Origin: Balanoglossus misakiensis
Lineage: Eukaryota > Hemichordata
Reading direction: 5' to 3'
DNA: 64,000 bases
Assembly: GCA_040954595.2 (NCBI GenBank)
Contig: CM082598.2
Coordinates: 5,518,001 to 5,582,000 of the forward strand
Position numbers and translations under genes: made by a program. Positions 34,062 through 45,341 of the stretch are shown here, piece after piece. Each line of letters starts with the position of its first letter. Position 1 is the first letter of the stretch. A model generated the notes under the pieces. It did no database searches. It was not told where the DNA came from and worked only from the letters and a program-made list of their open reading frames with translations.

Positions 34062-35237
34062 ATGCTGGATATCTTCATAAACACCTGATGGAAATAATGA
34101 AATTGTTTACAACAAAATTAATAATGTAACAAACTACTGCAATTTTATTTGCTAAATTTGCATTTCATTTGCAAGTTTGCCACATGTAGTAGGAGTGACG
34201 ATAATTAGCAAATGTCATGGGAATGCCATTATTTCAAGGAATCCAGATTGCCCATGCGTAAATCACGACTTGTTTTGAGGTCCTCGAAAAAGTATCGTAT
34301 TCACCACTATTAAGGCTGGTTTTGCAATAAAATTGTATGTGAAGATTGTAGTGTCTCAGGTCTTATTCATTAAATATATCCAGTCATGGAATGGAACGAT
34401 CTTTGCCAACAGCAGACTTTCACTTGGTTGGCCATGACAGAAAATGAACACCAGCAAATAGTGACAAAAAGAGTTTAAAACTGAGACATGACCTGTTAAC
34501 AATATTTATCTGCCTATATATATAGAAGAGGTGTGGTGGTGACCCAACTAAGTACCTCACACCATATTCAGGGGTGGTCATTATAATATGATTTAGCTTT
34601 ATAAAGATAAACAATATTGTTATTTCAAATCCGTTGTCAGTTCAAGGGCCTTGTTGCTCACTGTTCAAGAACATTTCTAAAGCCGTGCGATTGCATGCCT
34701 CCGCCAGTAGAATTCATAAAGTGTGTTCTATTCAGGCATGTTCTCTTGTATGTGTTCTATTTCTATGTCTTCTTGTTGAGGATGTAAACCCCAGCTCCAT
34801 CCAATCAGCAAGCTGGATTCACACCAAGCATATTATAATGCACAATCAATCAAAGTCAGACACAAAATAAAGTTAACATATCTCAGACATACAGCTTATC
34901 AGTGTTGTTTTTAGAATGTTTGTTTCTTTTGACTTATACAATAGACTCTTAACAGCTCTCGGGCATCAGACTGCTGCCAATGTTGGCATTTATTCATACA
35001 AAATCTTCCAAGCAGGGTTCCTTTGTATCCTGTGTTTTATGTCAGAAGGAACTCGAGCTTTATTGGTTGCTTCCAGTTTCCAACTGTTTTGATTGGAATT
35101 GTTATGGGGTAGCTAAATAAATAACATATGTTCTGCCAGTATTTAATGTATAAGATATGGTATGAAACAGACTAAAATAGACCAAACAATAAAATTTGAT
35201 TGTGGCCACTTTCACCAATTAAATCTCATTGAGAGAA

Positions 35238-35463
35238 TACAGTGGAACGGACAATTTTTCGTGAACAATAATTTTTTGCGAACTCCCTGAAAGCCCCCCC
35301 CCCCACCAAAAAAAACAAAAAAAAACATGCAAAAATAAAAAGTCGCATAAAAATGTTTTGCGGAGATAATGTAATGAAATACAAAAACGCAAAAATTAAT
35401 CATCACTAACAGTTGCCTCTATCGCGCAATTTTCCTGTCATGAAAATTTCCTGTTTTACAGTA
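35238..35463. mobile_element. Family F MITE (F6), diverged
   Basis: TACAGTGGAACGGACAATTTT at the left, TTTCCTGTTTTACAGTA at the right; a CCCCCCCC/AAAA tract has been inserted near 35297. Confidence 0.7.
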
Positions 35464-35954
35464 GTTTCACAAGATCATAAAAATGAGGGGAAAATGTGTG
35501 TAGAGATGATTGTTCGGTTCCCAAAGTCTTTATAGTTCTCCAATAGGTGCAACACAAAAATGCGGTCCACAGGTGACTGCCAGGGATTGGTTTTTATGAC
35601 AGGTAGCTAAAGCAAGAATTTTTATGATCTTGTTTTTCAACACTTAGTAGAGAAAATTTATGGTCTTGTTTTTCTTAACTTTAGAGATATTTTGCCCTTC
35701 CAATTTGGGAAGTACCAGTAGAATGATGTATAGAACTATTTTAATACATGAAAGCTGAACGATTTTCTGCGCATTAACATTTTTAACGAAATCTGCGCAG
35801 GCCACTCTGCCGAAAGTTCCGGTATATGGTGCAATGATGTCACCAATCCAGGTACCTCACAGCCTTTAAAGGTGGTGGTTGTGTGTGACGCAGTTTATTC
35901 AGAGACTGCAGTGTGGATCGAGTACAGCTTCTCTACTTGTCCTGGTAGTTTGAA

Positions 35955-36001
35955 ATGACATGAATGAAGTAGAAAAACTGAGTGAATCATGTCTATTATG
36001 A
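35955..36001 (+). promoter_or_regulatory. Two upstream ORFs at the DED-NACHT start
   Basis: A minimal uORF ATG ACA TGA lies at 35955-35963. A second (35960-36001, 13 codons) overlaps the main start (35989) out of frame. Its stop TGA at 35999-36001 overlaps the gene's second in-frame ATG (codon 4, 35998-36000) as ATGA. Confidence 0.6.
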
Positions 36002-36325
36002 CAGGAATTAATCCTCTACGACGTCTTTACAACAAACTGTGTTCAGAACTATCAGATGATGAAGAGATCACATTGAGAGACTTGTTGCATGGTGATCAAC
36101 TTACAATCCGAGAACTTCAGGAAGCAAAGAATGCTACTGCCATTTTCATCAAGTTAGAGGAGAAGGGTTTTATATCGAAAGACAATCTGGGATTTCTTAA
36201 AGATCTCCTGAGAGAAATTGGACGAGAACCCCTGGTCAAGGAAGTTGAAGAAGCTGAGGCAAAGCTGAAAGGAAATGTACAATCCCCACAAGGTATCTGC
36301 TCGCAGCATGATGAACAGAGTTCAG
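35989..36325 (+). CDS. DED exon of the DED-NACHT gene
   Basis: 112 codons plus one base, ending TCA G before GTAGGT. The domain has the helix pattern of a DED. At the place of the usual RxDL motif near helix 6 it reads REPL (after FLKDLLREIG), so the aspartate of the E/D-RxDL charge triad is replaced. The start is the first ATG compatible with the frame; the alternative is the ATG three codons later. Confidence 0.8.
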
Positions 36326-39300
36326 GTAGGTGACTTTGGTACATAGGAATTGTACATGGCAAAGTATTTTAAATGAAGTTTAACATGCAATTGAAATACA
36401 CCGTACAATCATGTGTGCTCATGGAACCAGGCAGGAACTAAATTTGTCAGATTCAGGGTGTTATTTAATTTTCTCAAGTAATACAAAACAATATGGATTG
36501 ATTTGCACTATGTTTCAGGAAATTATGGAGCACTTGTTTATTTTTGAGTTTCATTTAAGATAACTAGTAACTTGAGCTTACAAACCTTTCATTTTGATCG
36601 CAAATTGTCTACTTCAGAAGTCTGAAGAGCGTTCTTGGAAAAGCTTACTGTATTAAAAACACTTTATTTTCGCAAGTTAAAATTGTCGCGATATAGAGAA
36701 AAGTCCACTGTTTCACGAGTATTAATTTTCACGTTCTCTTATTTCATTCACTGCATCGTTCTCTTCAAAAACAATTTATGCAACTTGTTATTTTCACGTT
36801 ATTTTAACTGTCACGTATTTCGCGAACATTTATAAATAAAGTGTTTTACAGTATTTAATTTTTTTTACCATGGACGCAAGTGTTCCTGTAAATTATGTAA
36901 GAGAAATCAACATTCCTAAAACTGAAATATCAAAGCTTAGTTTTTCGTCAGTACCTCCCTCCACAGACCTGCGCATAGTAATTCTTTTGTTAATTGTTAA
37001 ACTTTAACCAATGCATGCATTGCTATGTAATGGACAATCTTGTCTATACATGATTGAGTACCAGTCAGTGCAAATCAGGTGATGTTTTGAGTAAGAAGAT
37101 AAATTACATTGCTTAATCAAACTGTCAAGATCGCTGTATTTATAGAGAGAAGGGGAGGGAGAGAGGTAGAGAGAGGGGGGAGCGAGAGAGAGAGGGAGGG
37201 AGGGAGAGAGAGGCGGAGAGAGAGAGAGGGGGAGAGAGAGAGGTAGAGAGAGGGGGGAGCGAGAGAGAGAGGGAGGGAGAGAGAGAGGCGGAGAGAGAGA
37301 GGGGGGGGGGAGAGAGGGGGGGAGAGGGAGAGAGAAGAAGAAGAAGAGAGAGAGGTAGAGAGAGTGATGAATTATGATGACAGATCCTGATGACATCTAT
37401 CATCATTCTCCACATCTTTATCTGATAGTGTTGCAGCAGATTTCAATTGGGAGGTTTACAATTATTAAAGATGTGATCAAAATTAACTAACAAAAAGAAA
37501 ATGTGATTCTGGATGATCTGAAACATTATAAGCAATGCTAAAATAGCGTGATCAATATCACAGTTTTCCTATTTACATTGGCTTAAGGTGTTTTGACCCA
37601 GTGCCATCTGCATGATGTATATCAAAATGAAAAACAATATTTGATTATTAACAGGTTCAAGTACAAGGCACGAATGCCAAGACCAGCCACCTCCATCAAA
37701 ACGACAGAAGTTGGATGTCAATGTCAATGGTGAGTAGTAGCTGTCTGTCTTGTTAGTTTGATTCAACATTAAAGCCTCATGAGCTGCACCTTTTTGCATT
37801 ATTTTCATATTTTCACTTTCAAACTATCCATTTAAATAACCTTACAAATGTGTATACACAAGTGTATTAGTAACTTGTGATAATAATTGTTTTAAAAGTG
37901 AGAACCCATCTATTCAGCCTCTCTTGTAAGAGTATACAAGTATCCTGGTGATAACTATACAGTGTGCACGTACGTGTATACCTATTAAAGTCTTCATAAA
38001 TTCATAATGGCCTCTAAGGTAAGGATAGGGAGTTTTATGTATATTATTAAAATATACTAAAAGTAGCAGCTCATGGGGCTTATTTGCTGATTCTGTTTTT
38101 AATCAAAAAAGTATTCATGGGTTAATAGCTGTAACTTTTGATATTCATATTTTAAGTATTTTTTTTCTTGGTATCAATTGCAGCTTCTTATTTTACCTTC
38201 TACAACATGTAGTTTTAGTCTGAACAAAAATTCAAATATGATTGCGCAATAATACTTTGTTTACAAATATACCGGTACATACCGGTACATGTATTTTGTT
38301 GACCAGGTGAATATCGGTACTTGGTACATTTTAACATGCTTTTGTTTTTTTTGCAAAGAACATAAATAATGAAAATATTATCAAAAATACAGCTACTCTA
38401 TCTCCAATGTTGATTGTGTACAGTTGTGCTTATTTGCAAAATTTAACACTACACTGGCATGATCGATTTACAGAGTTTCATAATTTACTTTTAATATTGT
38501 AGATGTTGTCACGAAATCTCAAGAGAAACTGAAAGCCTACTACAAAAGGTTATCTCATATTCCGGCATTTCAAGGATTGGATGGAGCCGACAGTAGACTT
38601 GAACTTGATGAGATCTACATTGAATTGGAGCTACAAACCAAACACGGAAGAACGCAGGACTTTTCTAGAGAAGAAATCTTTACATCTTCTCAAGACTGTA
38701 ATTATGCCAGACGAATATTAATAGAAGGTGATCCAGGGTATGGTAAATCAACTTTTTGTAAAAAGTTAGCGTCTGATTGGGCAAAGTCAAATATAGAGGG
38801 GTTAAAACATTTCAAACTATTGTTTCTATTTGAATTGAAAGATCTGTATGAAATGAACAAAGAAAATGAATGTCAACAAAGTCTCAAAGATGTCATTTTT
38901 TCATCAGTGTTGCAAGGTGTCAAAGAAAAAGATGAGATATGGAGTTTTATTGAAAGCAATCAGTCAAAAGTTTGTTTTGTCTTTGATGGGCTTGATGAAG
39001 TCCCAGCTGATGAACTTCCAGGATATTTCAAGAAAATGGTCAAACAAAATCTACCATTTCTGCCTGGTTGTCCAGTTATAGTAACATCTAGGAAAATTAG
39101 GGATGAGAACCGTAAGCAAATGTATGACTTACAGCTATTAGTAAAGGGATTTGATGACAAAAAGAAAGCAATAGCTTTCATTGAGAAATATGTCAAAGCA
39201 ACAGCTTCACAGGGTGAATTTTTGACATTCAAAACACCTGCAAATTTTATGCAAAAACTGGAAAAATCTGTCCACAAAACAAAGCTGTTCCGTTTTATGC

Positions 39301-42300
39301 ACAGTCCCTTGAATACCTTGATGTTATTTGATATTTGGCTACATACAAATGAACTGCCACACACAATTACAAATCTTTATAAAGCAATCGTTGATTACAT
39401 CATTCAAAGGTATTGTGACAAACAAGAGCCTGATATCAAGCCAGACAGCTGTAAAATAAAGCAAGCATTGCATGTATTAGGCAAAGTGTCATGTGAAGCC
39501 TTAACGCATCGCCGGTACAATTTCAGTGAAGAAGATATTTCAAAAGCAGAGCACATATTAAAATTAGGATTCCTGACTAAAACATCTTCACTTCCACCTA
39601 CTTATTCATTCTATCATTTAACCTTTCAAGAGTATTTTGCTTCTTTATACATAGCTGATATTCGATTGACAGACCCAGCAAAATTTGCAGACATTATCAA
39701 TATTTTCAACCCTAGCAGCTCTTACCACATGTCAGCTTGTTTAATCTTCATTGGGGGGCAACTGAAAGATAATGTCAGCGAACTCATTGGAAAATGGAGG
39801 GAAAAAGATTTCAAACGTGCAGACTTTTTTGATGTTAGAGAAATATTGTATGAAAGTTGTATTGAACCACAACAAATTACTGACCTTCATGCTAGTTTCT
39901 TACCTGTTTGGCTCACAATAGACTTTGATAAACTGGCCAATAATAATATACTTGACATAAATGCATCACTGCTGAAATGTTCGAATATCAGTTCTAAATG
40001 GGTTAAATTCAAGATTTCTGCATCAAATCCTGCTACACAAGAAATGTGCAGACAATGTTTAGATGCACTGAAAATAAACAAAAAGAAAATGGACCTGAAT
40101 GTCACTACTGACAATTTTGAGTCTCTCACATGGTTTGAATCAGTACAGATTAGGCAGGTTACATTGGAGGTATCCAATCATTCAAATCTCATCAGAGAAC
40201 TCAATGCCTGGGGTGAGTTATCACAAGCGTTGACACAGATTACGGCCAAAAAGCTTGTCTTGGAGGGATTGCCTATAGGTAATATGGAATTCATGAAAGC
40301 TGTACTCTCACAGTTATGTCAGAGTAAGTCTTTTGGATCAGTTGAGGCTACATTTTGTGGTGATGGTCTGGAATCATGGCAAAGAGGTAAACTGCGTATC
40401 ATAGCAGAGTTTGGCGGATTTAAATTCTGCTACAAGATGAATACCATGGATTTAGATTTGCCAAGTCTGTATCAGGTGCTTTCAGAGTGCGCATCCGTTG
40501 ATAACAATATACTTACTTTAGACACTGGAATCAAGTGTGATTTGGAGAAGGAGAATTCTGTGTCTTCTATACAGGCCATGCTGCAAAGAGCCACATCGGT
40601 TAGATTTAATGGATTATCATTGGAATTCTCTGGCTATGATGACTTGGAAACCAGTTGTCATCATATGACAGGTCTGATAGAAAGTTTGTCACAGATTACG
40701 GCGAAAAAGCTTTTCTTGTATGGATTACCTATAGGTAATATGGAATTCATGAAAGTTGTTCACTCACAGTTTTGTCAGAGTAAGTCTCTTGGATCAATTC
40801 GAGCTACATTTTGTGGTGATGGCGATGGTCTGAAAGATAAACTGGATATCACAGCAGAATTTGGAGGATTTAAATTCTGCTACAAGATGAATACCATGGA
40901 TTTAGATTTGCCAAGTCTGTATCAGGTGCTTTCAGAGTGTGCATCCGTTGATAACAATAGACTTACTTTAGATACTAAAATCAAGTGTGATTTGGAGAAG
41001 GAGAATTCTGTGTCTTCTATACAGGCCATGCTGCGAAGAGCCACATCGGTTAGATTCAATAGATTATCATTGGAATTCTCTGGCTATGTTGACTTGGAAA
41101 CCAGTTGTCATCATATGACAGGTCTGATAGAAAGTTTGTCGCAGATTACGGCGAAAAAGCTTGTCTTGTGGGGATTACCTATAGGTAATATGGAATTCAT
41201 GAAAGCTATACACTCACAGTTATGTCAGTCTCTTGAATCAGTTGATGCTACATTTTGTGGTGATGGTCTGAAATCATGGGAAACAGGTAAACTGGATATC
41301 ACAGCAGAATTTGGAGGATTTAAAATCTGTTACAAGATGAATACCATGGATTTAGATTTTCCAAGTCTGTATCAGTTGCTTTCACAGTGTGCATCAGTTA
41401 ATAACAATAGACTTTCCTTAGACACTGAAATCAAGTGTGATTTGGAGGAGGAGAATTCTGTGTCTTCTATACAGGCCATGCTTCTAAGAGCCACATCGGT
41501 TAGATTCAATAAATTATCATTGGAATTCTCTGGTTATACCCACAAAAACATGGAAAATATTTGTACTGGAATTGTTGGCATAGTACGAAGTTTGTCGCAG
41601 ATTACAACCAAAGAAGTTGTAATTAAACAATTACCATACCCGAATGTAGACTTCATCAAAACTATACAGGATATTTTCCAAGACTGTGAACATCACAAGG
41701 CAAAACTTGCATTTTGCACAACAAAATGCCTTCTGAATTGTCAACTTTTTGCCTTACAACACCCATGTATCACTGCCAAGAGCAAAAGTCATGAAACTGA
41801 AATCAGAATATGCAGATCAACCTGTGATCTTGTCAGTGTTTATCAGTTTCTTTCAGACACGGTGTCAAAAGACAACAGCACACTTGCATTGATTTACAAT
41901 TATTCTTTCGTAGAGACACACATCCTATATTTGATATTGTACAGTTTATGTTGACTGATTTACATTTACTGAGGTTCAACCACATCAGATTTTATGATAT
42001 TGTAGGGTATCACACTGAGGAAGTGTTACAAGAAATAGCAGCAGTAAATGTTAGGAAAGTTCAATATCATGTGTGTGAATCAGCAGAACCGTTTGGCCAT
42101 GAAGAGGCAAAATCAATTCTCGATAAATTACAAGGATATCAATATGTTGAAACTGTTGTCATAACATTTTTGGAGGATTTAAACACTGATATTGTGTCAC
42201 AGAGAATTGAGCAATTTGTCACAGATGGTATGAGCATTCATGAATTGGTGTTTGAACACAGAGAAGTAATTGTAAAGGGAAAGTACGCCAACTCCTCAAA

Positions 42301-42931
42301 AATCTTCAAACTCAAATTTCGTCTGGATTATTCATCAAACGTTGTGTTTACGTATGATGATGATGAGTTGGAGTCTGCCCTAATAGAAGAAAACGATGCT
42401 CTGACTAGATTATACACTCAAGTGTGCCATGCTTTGTCAAACATAACTGAGCTGAAGTCACTGAGAATGAAATATCCTGGTATTGAATTACATACAACGA
42501 CGCAAGAACGCCAGACACGGGTGTTTACCATAGAGAATGTGTGCAAGTGTGTTGCTAGTCTGACAAGTCTGACCAAAGTCATCATTGTTGGCGGAAAAAC
42601 AGCGTCACATGATGATTCTTCTGCAGACAAGTGGGCAGAGTTGTTCACCTTTGAGTTGGTAGAAACAGTTGAGTTCAAAGATTGTGATCTGCAGAACAGT
42701 GTTCCTTCCATGATTGCCGGTATAACGCAAGGAGATACATGTCGTGCAGGTCCCCTTAAGATAGAACACAGAAATACACTGAAACCTGGAAATATAAATG
42801 AAATGAAAAGTGCACTGATAGAAGCTGGTTTTGAGATTGCTGAGAGTTGCTGCATAAATGATAGATCTAGTCTGTGTTTGAAAGGCAACAACATCACAAT
42901 TCATTTCATCTATTGTGATGACACAACTTGA
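35989..42931 (+). CDS. DED-NACHT receptor (NLR-like) with C-terminal tandem repeats; frameshifted
   Basis: Exons 35989-36325, 37655-37729 and a 4.4-kb last exon 38503-42931. Residues ~5-95 form a death effector domain (LYNKLCSELSDDE, FIKLEEKGFISKDNLGFLKDLL). The linker has PPPSKRQKLD, a possible basic nuclear signal. NACHT ATPase: Walker A GDPGYGKST (~213-221), Walker B FVFDGLDEV (~296-304), sensor VTSRK (~330), then helical segments ending FYHLTFQEYFASLYIA (~507-522). The family oligomerises on sensing ligand and recruits death-fold partners; a DED suggests a caspase-8/FADD-like output (inference). From ~residue 715 there are ~150-residue repeats instead of recognisable LRRs. The frame ends at 41954 (1287 aa). 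The homologous sequence continues in the -1 frame to 42931, so one base is missing between ~41885 and 41945. This is either a recent lesion or a sequence error. Confidence 0.88.
36646..36853. mobile_element. Family F MITE (F7), intron 1 of the DED-NACHT gene
   Basis: TACTGTATTAAAAACACTTT at the left, AATAAAGTGTTTTACAGTA at the right. Confidence 0.85.
37146..37365. repeat. (GA)n / GGGA-rich purine tract
   Basis: About 220 bp of almost pure purine on the plus strand (AGAG, GGGAGG units) in intron 1 of the DED-NACHT gene. Includes duplicated blocks with GGGGGGAGCGAGAG. Confidence 0.97.
37769..38083. mobile_element. Family G foldback element (G4), intron 2 of the DED-NACHT gene
   Basis: TTAAAGCCTCATGAGCTGC at the left and GCAGCTCATGGGGCTTA at the right. 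The interior is diverged from G2 and G3. Confidence 0.75.
38115..38405. mobile_element. Family J element (J3), diverged
   Basis: TTAATAGCTGTAACTTTTGA at the left, then GTATTTTTTTTCTTGG and CAGCTTCTTATTTTACC as in J1 and J2. Contains a short duplicated TACCGGTACA. Confidence 0.55.
40233..42040 (+). repeat. Tandem ~150-residue repeats R1-R4 in the DED-NACHT gene
   Basis: R1 40233-40688 (456 bp), R2 40689-41138 (450 bp), R3 41139-41594 (456 bp), R4 41595 to about 42040 (diverged, contains the frameshift). Each starts [TS]QIT.K and includes KLVLxGLPIGNMEFMK, ATFCGDG, AEFGGFKFCYKMNTMDLD, SLYQVLSECASV and ATSVRFNxLSLEFSGY. R1 to R3 are nearly identical in DNA. A half-repeat precedes R1 (from about 40080), and related but diverged segments follow R4 up to the stop. 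Confidence 0.92.
41885..41954 (+). pseudogene. Frameshift (one missing base) in the DED-NACHT gene
   Basis: The upstream frame reads to a TGA at 41952-41954. The downstream frame is already open from before 41885 and carries the repeat's conserved end (LLRFNHIRF, matching SVRFNKLSL of R3). Counting codons from SVYQ (41835) to the Met-Leu at 41948 gives the same spacing as SLYQ to Met-Leu in R3 only if one base is added. The lesion is therefore a single-base deletion, not an intron or a larger rearrangement. Confidence 0.85.
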
Positions 42932-44249
42932 CTTCAGAACTCTGACCTCAAACAGAAAACAATGCCAAAACAGAGAAGAAGCTAGTGTTGTTATTTACAA
43001 GCTGTTTTACTTTAATTTTGTTGTATGTGCTAACTGCAATTTCTTCTACTGCCCAGACAATACCAATGTGCTTAAACATAGCTAGCCTGGTCTCCATACC
43101 CAGTGTGTTTTAGATAGACTCACAAAAATACTTGACAATTTGACATTTAGAAAACAAACAGGGTTGTATATGATAATGAATAAGTCTTCATTATCATTAC
43201 CTTTGCTTTTATTTTTCATTTATTTTTTGGTTAGTCGTTTTTGAACACTTTCATACCGTGTATATAACTGTACAATAATGTAAAGTATTTTTCTTGAATT
43301 AACTTTACCTATTTTCATTTATTTGAGACGTTTTTGAACATTTTTGTAAACTGTATATAAATGTATATAACGCATTGTATTTTCCTGACTTTTCTTTTCA
43401 CAGATTTTTATGTCATGTATAAAATTTTATGAGTACATTCAGTGATACGTTCTAGAATTTATGAACTGCTTTCAGTTAAAACTACCATACCCTGGGATCA
43501 TGTCTAGAGAATCTAAGGTTAACACTATAATTGTGTTCTATAGGATTTTAAATTGTCAGTATATTCCGAATTATTTAATAACTTTTATTGTTTTATTTCT
43601 ATTAACCCTTTCACCACCATGGTTCAGTCCAAACCTAATATTTTCTGTGGTAAGGTTGGACCTCTAAAGAGGGAACTGGGGGTGAAAGGGTTAATACATG
43701 CAGGCCCATCATACTGTCTATGGGTCTACCAGACACACAGAACAGGATATAAATATCCTTTCAAAAAAAGTAGGAGACAGATGAAATTCCCTCAGTATTT
43801 ACAATTTTAATGATATTCTCTGTAATTGCTACAACATGTTACCGTGAATAGAAGGGAATTACAGAAGAACTTTTAGCATTAGAAGTAAACATGTTTAGTT
43901 ATTCTTTCTACCGGTAGCTGGACTTCAGCAAAGACCGGCACCAAAGTTGCATGTTGTGCCAGGACCAAATAGCCACATGCAACGTTTACTAACTTTTGAA
44001 TGATTACCAAGGGGTGTAAAACCCTAGCTCTCCTGATAAAAACATATTGACATATTAGTATTGATTTCAAAACTGTAATGATCTTTTCCCAGTTACTGTT
44101 CAATTTCAAACCTGTGTGTGTGTATTGTAAAAAAAAAAATTCCACACAGACTTAGAAAATCTGCATTTCAGAACTGCAAAAGAACAGCTCTCCAGATGTT
44201 CCTCAGAATGTCCGTAACATTGACTCATTGTCACTGTCCATAGTTACTT
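42932..44249. other. Spacer between the DED-NACHT gene and NUP37 fragment
   Basis: Contains the 3'UTR of the DED-NACHT gene (no single clear AATAAA picked) and a family D copy at 43602-43694. No other coding sequence recognised. Confidence 0.5.
43602..43694. mobile_element. Family D mini-MITE (D3)
   Basis: TTAACCCTTTCACCACC ... GGGTGAAAGGGTTAA, 93 bp. Confidence 0.88.
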
Positions 44250-45019
44250 TCACATTTCTGTCCACCATATATGGACTTTCCGATCTCCACCAACAGCACA
44301 CACGGGTAATGACGCATGCCAGCTTAGACCCCCTGCAGTGACTGGCAGTAAACTAGACACTGGCACCTGAAATGAGATGTGTCAGTGAATTTCTGGTATC
44401 CAGTAAATACATTTCCAGAAATACACATAAATGTAATGAGCTAATTATGCAGAGTTTATTTTTGGCAGATATTTTGAATTTGACACATTGATAAGATTTT
44501 CATCATTGGGTTAACAAATAAAATCTACATGATGATTGAAAGTGAATGTTTTTTCTCTTTATTACATTACCTGCGAATGTCCCAAATGAAACACTTTGAT
44601 CTCATTGTGACCTGTGGTGGCAAATAATTTCTCACTGACACGTGACCATCGAAAATGTCTGCCGCCTTCATTGTGAGCTTGTCTGCTTTTTTGTGGAATG
44701 CTGAAAAATTGTGAAGAGAATGGTATGTGTGATAATGGTGGTGGTGGTACATATATGTTTGTGAGACTACCATTTTCTCCAAGTCTAGCACCTAGACATG
44801 TGTTGTCCACTTTGCTTCAAAACTAGTCCCTTCTCACCTTGACCTTGTAGAATCCCACATCATCCAGTTGCCATTGGCAATGCCTCCAACACGCACTGGA
44901 TCTAGGTAACAGATATCAGCCGACATCAACGTCACGTGACCTGTATCCAGCGACATGATTGGCTGTTGTGTGGTCAGGTCACAAAACCGTATGGTACCTT
45001 TCTTTTCGGCCACCATGAG
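44250..45019 (-). pseudogene. NUP37: NUP37, C-terminal exons only
   Basis: Nucleoporin 37, a WD40 subunit of the Y-complex. Three exons (minus): 44838-45019, 44571-44700, 44250-44366, about 142 codons ending in a proper stop. Motifs agree with the C-terminal half of animal NUP37: LMVAEKKGTIRFCDL, the NWMMWDSTRS repeat end, FRWSRVSEKLFATTG, FHLGHSQ and GGLSWHASLPVCAVGGD followed by a WD-type end IWWTEM. The family is about 325 residues, so roughly the first 180 are missing. The first exon has a normal acceptor (CAG|CTC at 45020), so it expects upstream exons. These would have to lie in or beyond TBC1D15 intron 1, and no WD-like exon was seen to 46960. It may be a truncated duplicate or a gene with far-off 5' exons. 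Reading frame and splice sites are intact. Confidence 0.8.
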
Positions 45020-45341
45020 CTGAAAAGTCAGAAAATATTTTAAACTAAGTTGGGAAGTGATTTTAAGTGCAATTTCCTGATATATCTGTGATAAAAGCCT
45101 AAAACACTACGACAGAAAAGATGATGTATTTTCTTCATTTTACAGACAAAAGTTGACCGACACATTCAACTGAAGCATTAAATATGCTTTAATTATTATA
45201 CACCTACTGGAGTCAATAAGCATTACTACATGTTGAACTACAGCTAGCTACAGAGGGCGTTGAACCAGACAAGTCGAACAAATCACGGGATGCGCACAAC
45301 CCTGCGCAATACGCTTATTCCTGTGTCTTGTTATTTACAAA

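Larger units (their letters stand above)
30256..35988. other. Intergenic region, sulfotransferase to DED-NACHT gene
   Basis: No conserved coding sequence recognised on either strand. It contains a family G copy, a long foldback (32853-33423), a sharp palindrome (33658-33729) and two family F copies. The 5'UTR and promoter of the DED-NACHT gene must lie at its right end. Confidence 0.55.

Noticed and set aside
37004-37415. 130-codon and 91-codon Ser/Leu/Pro-rich minus-strand frames
   Set aside because: They are translations of the GA-rich purine repeat in an intron.
41900-41950. Programmed -1 ribosomal frameshift in the DED-NACHT gene
   Set aside because: No clear slippery heptamer in the correct phase was found near the switch; a one-base deletion or sequence error is simpler.
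42418-42904. 159- and 99-codon minus-strand frames
   Set aside because: Antisense to the conserved C-terminal part of the DED-NACHT gene; no homology.
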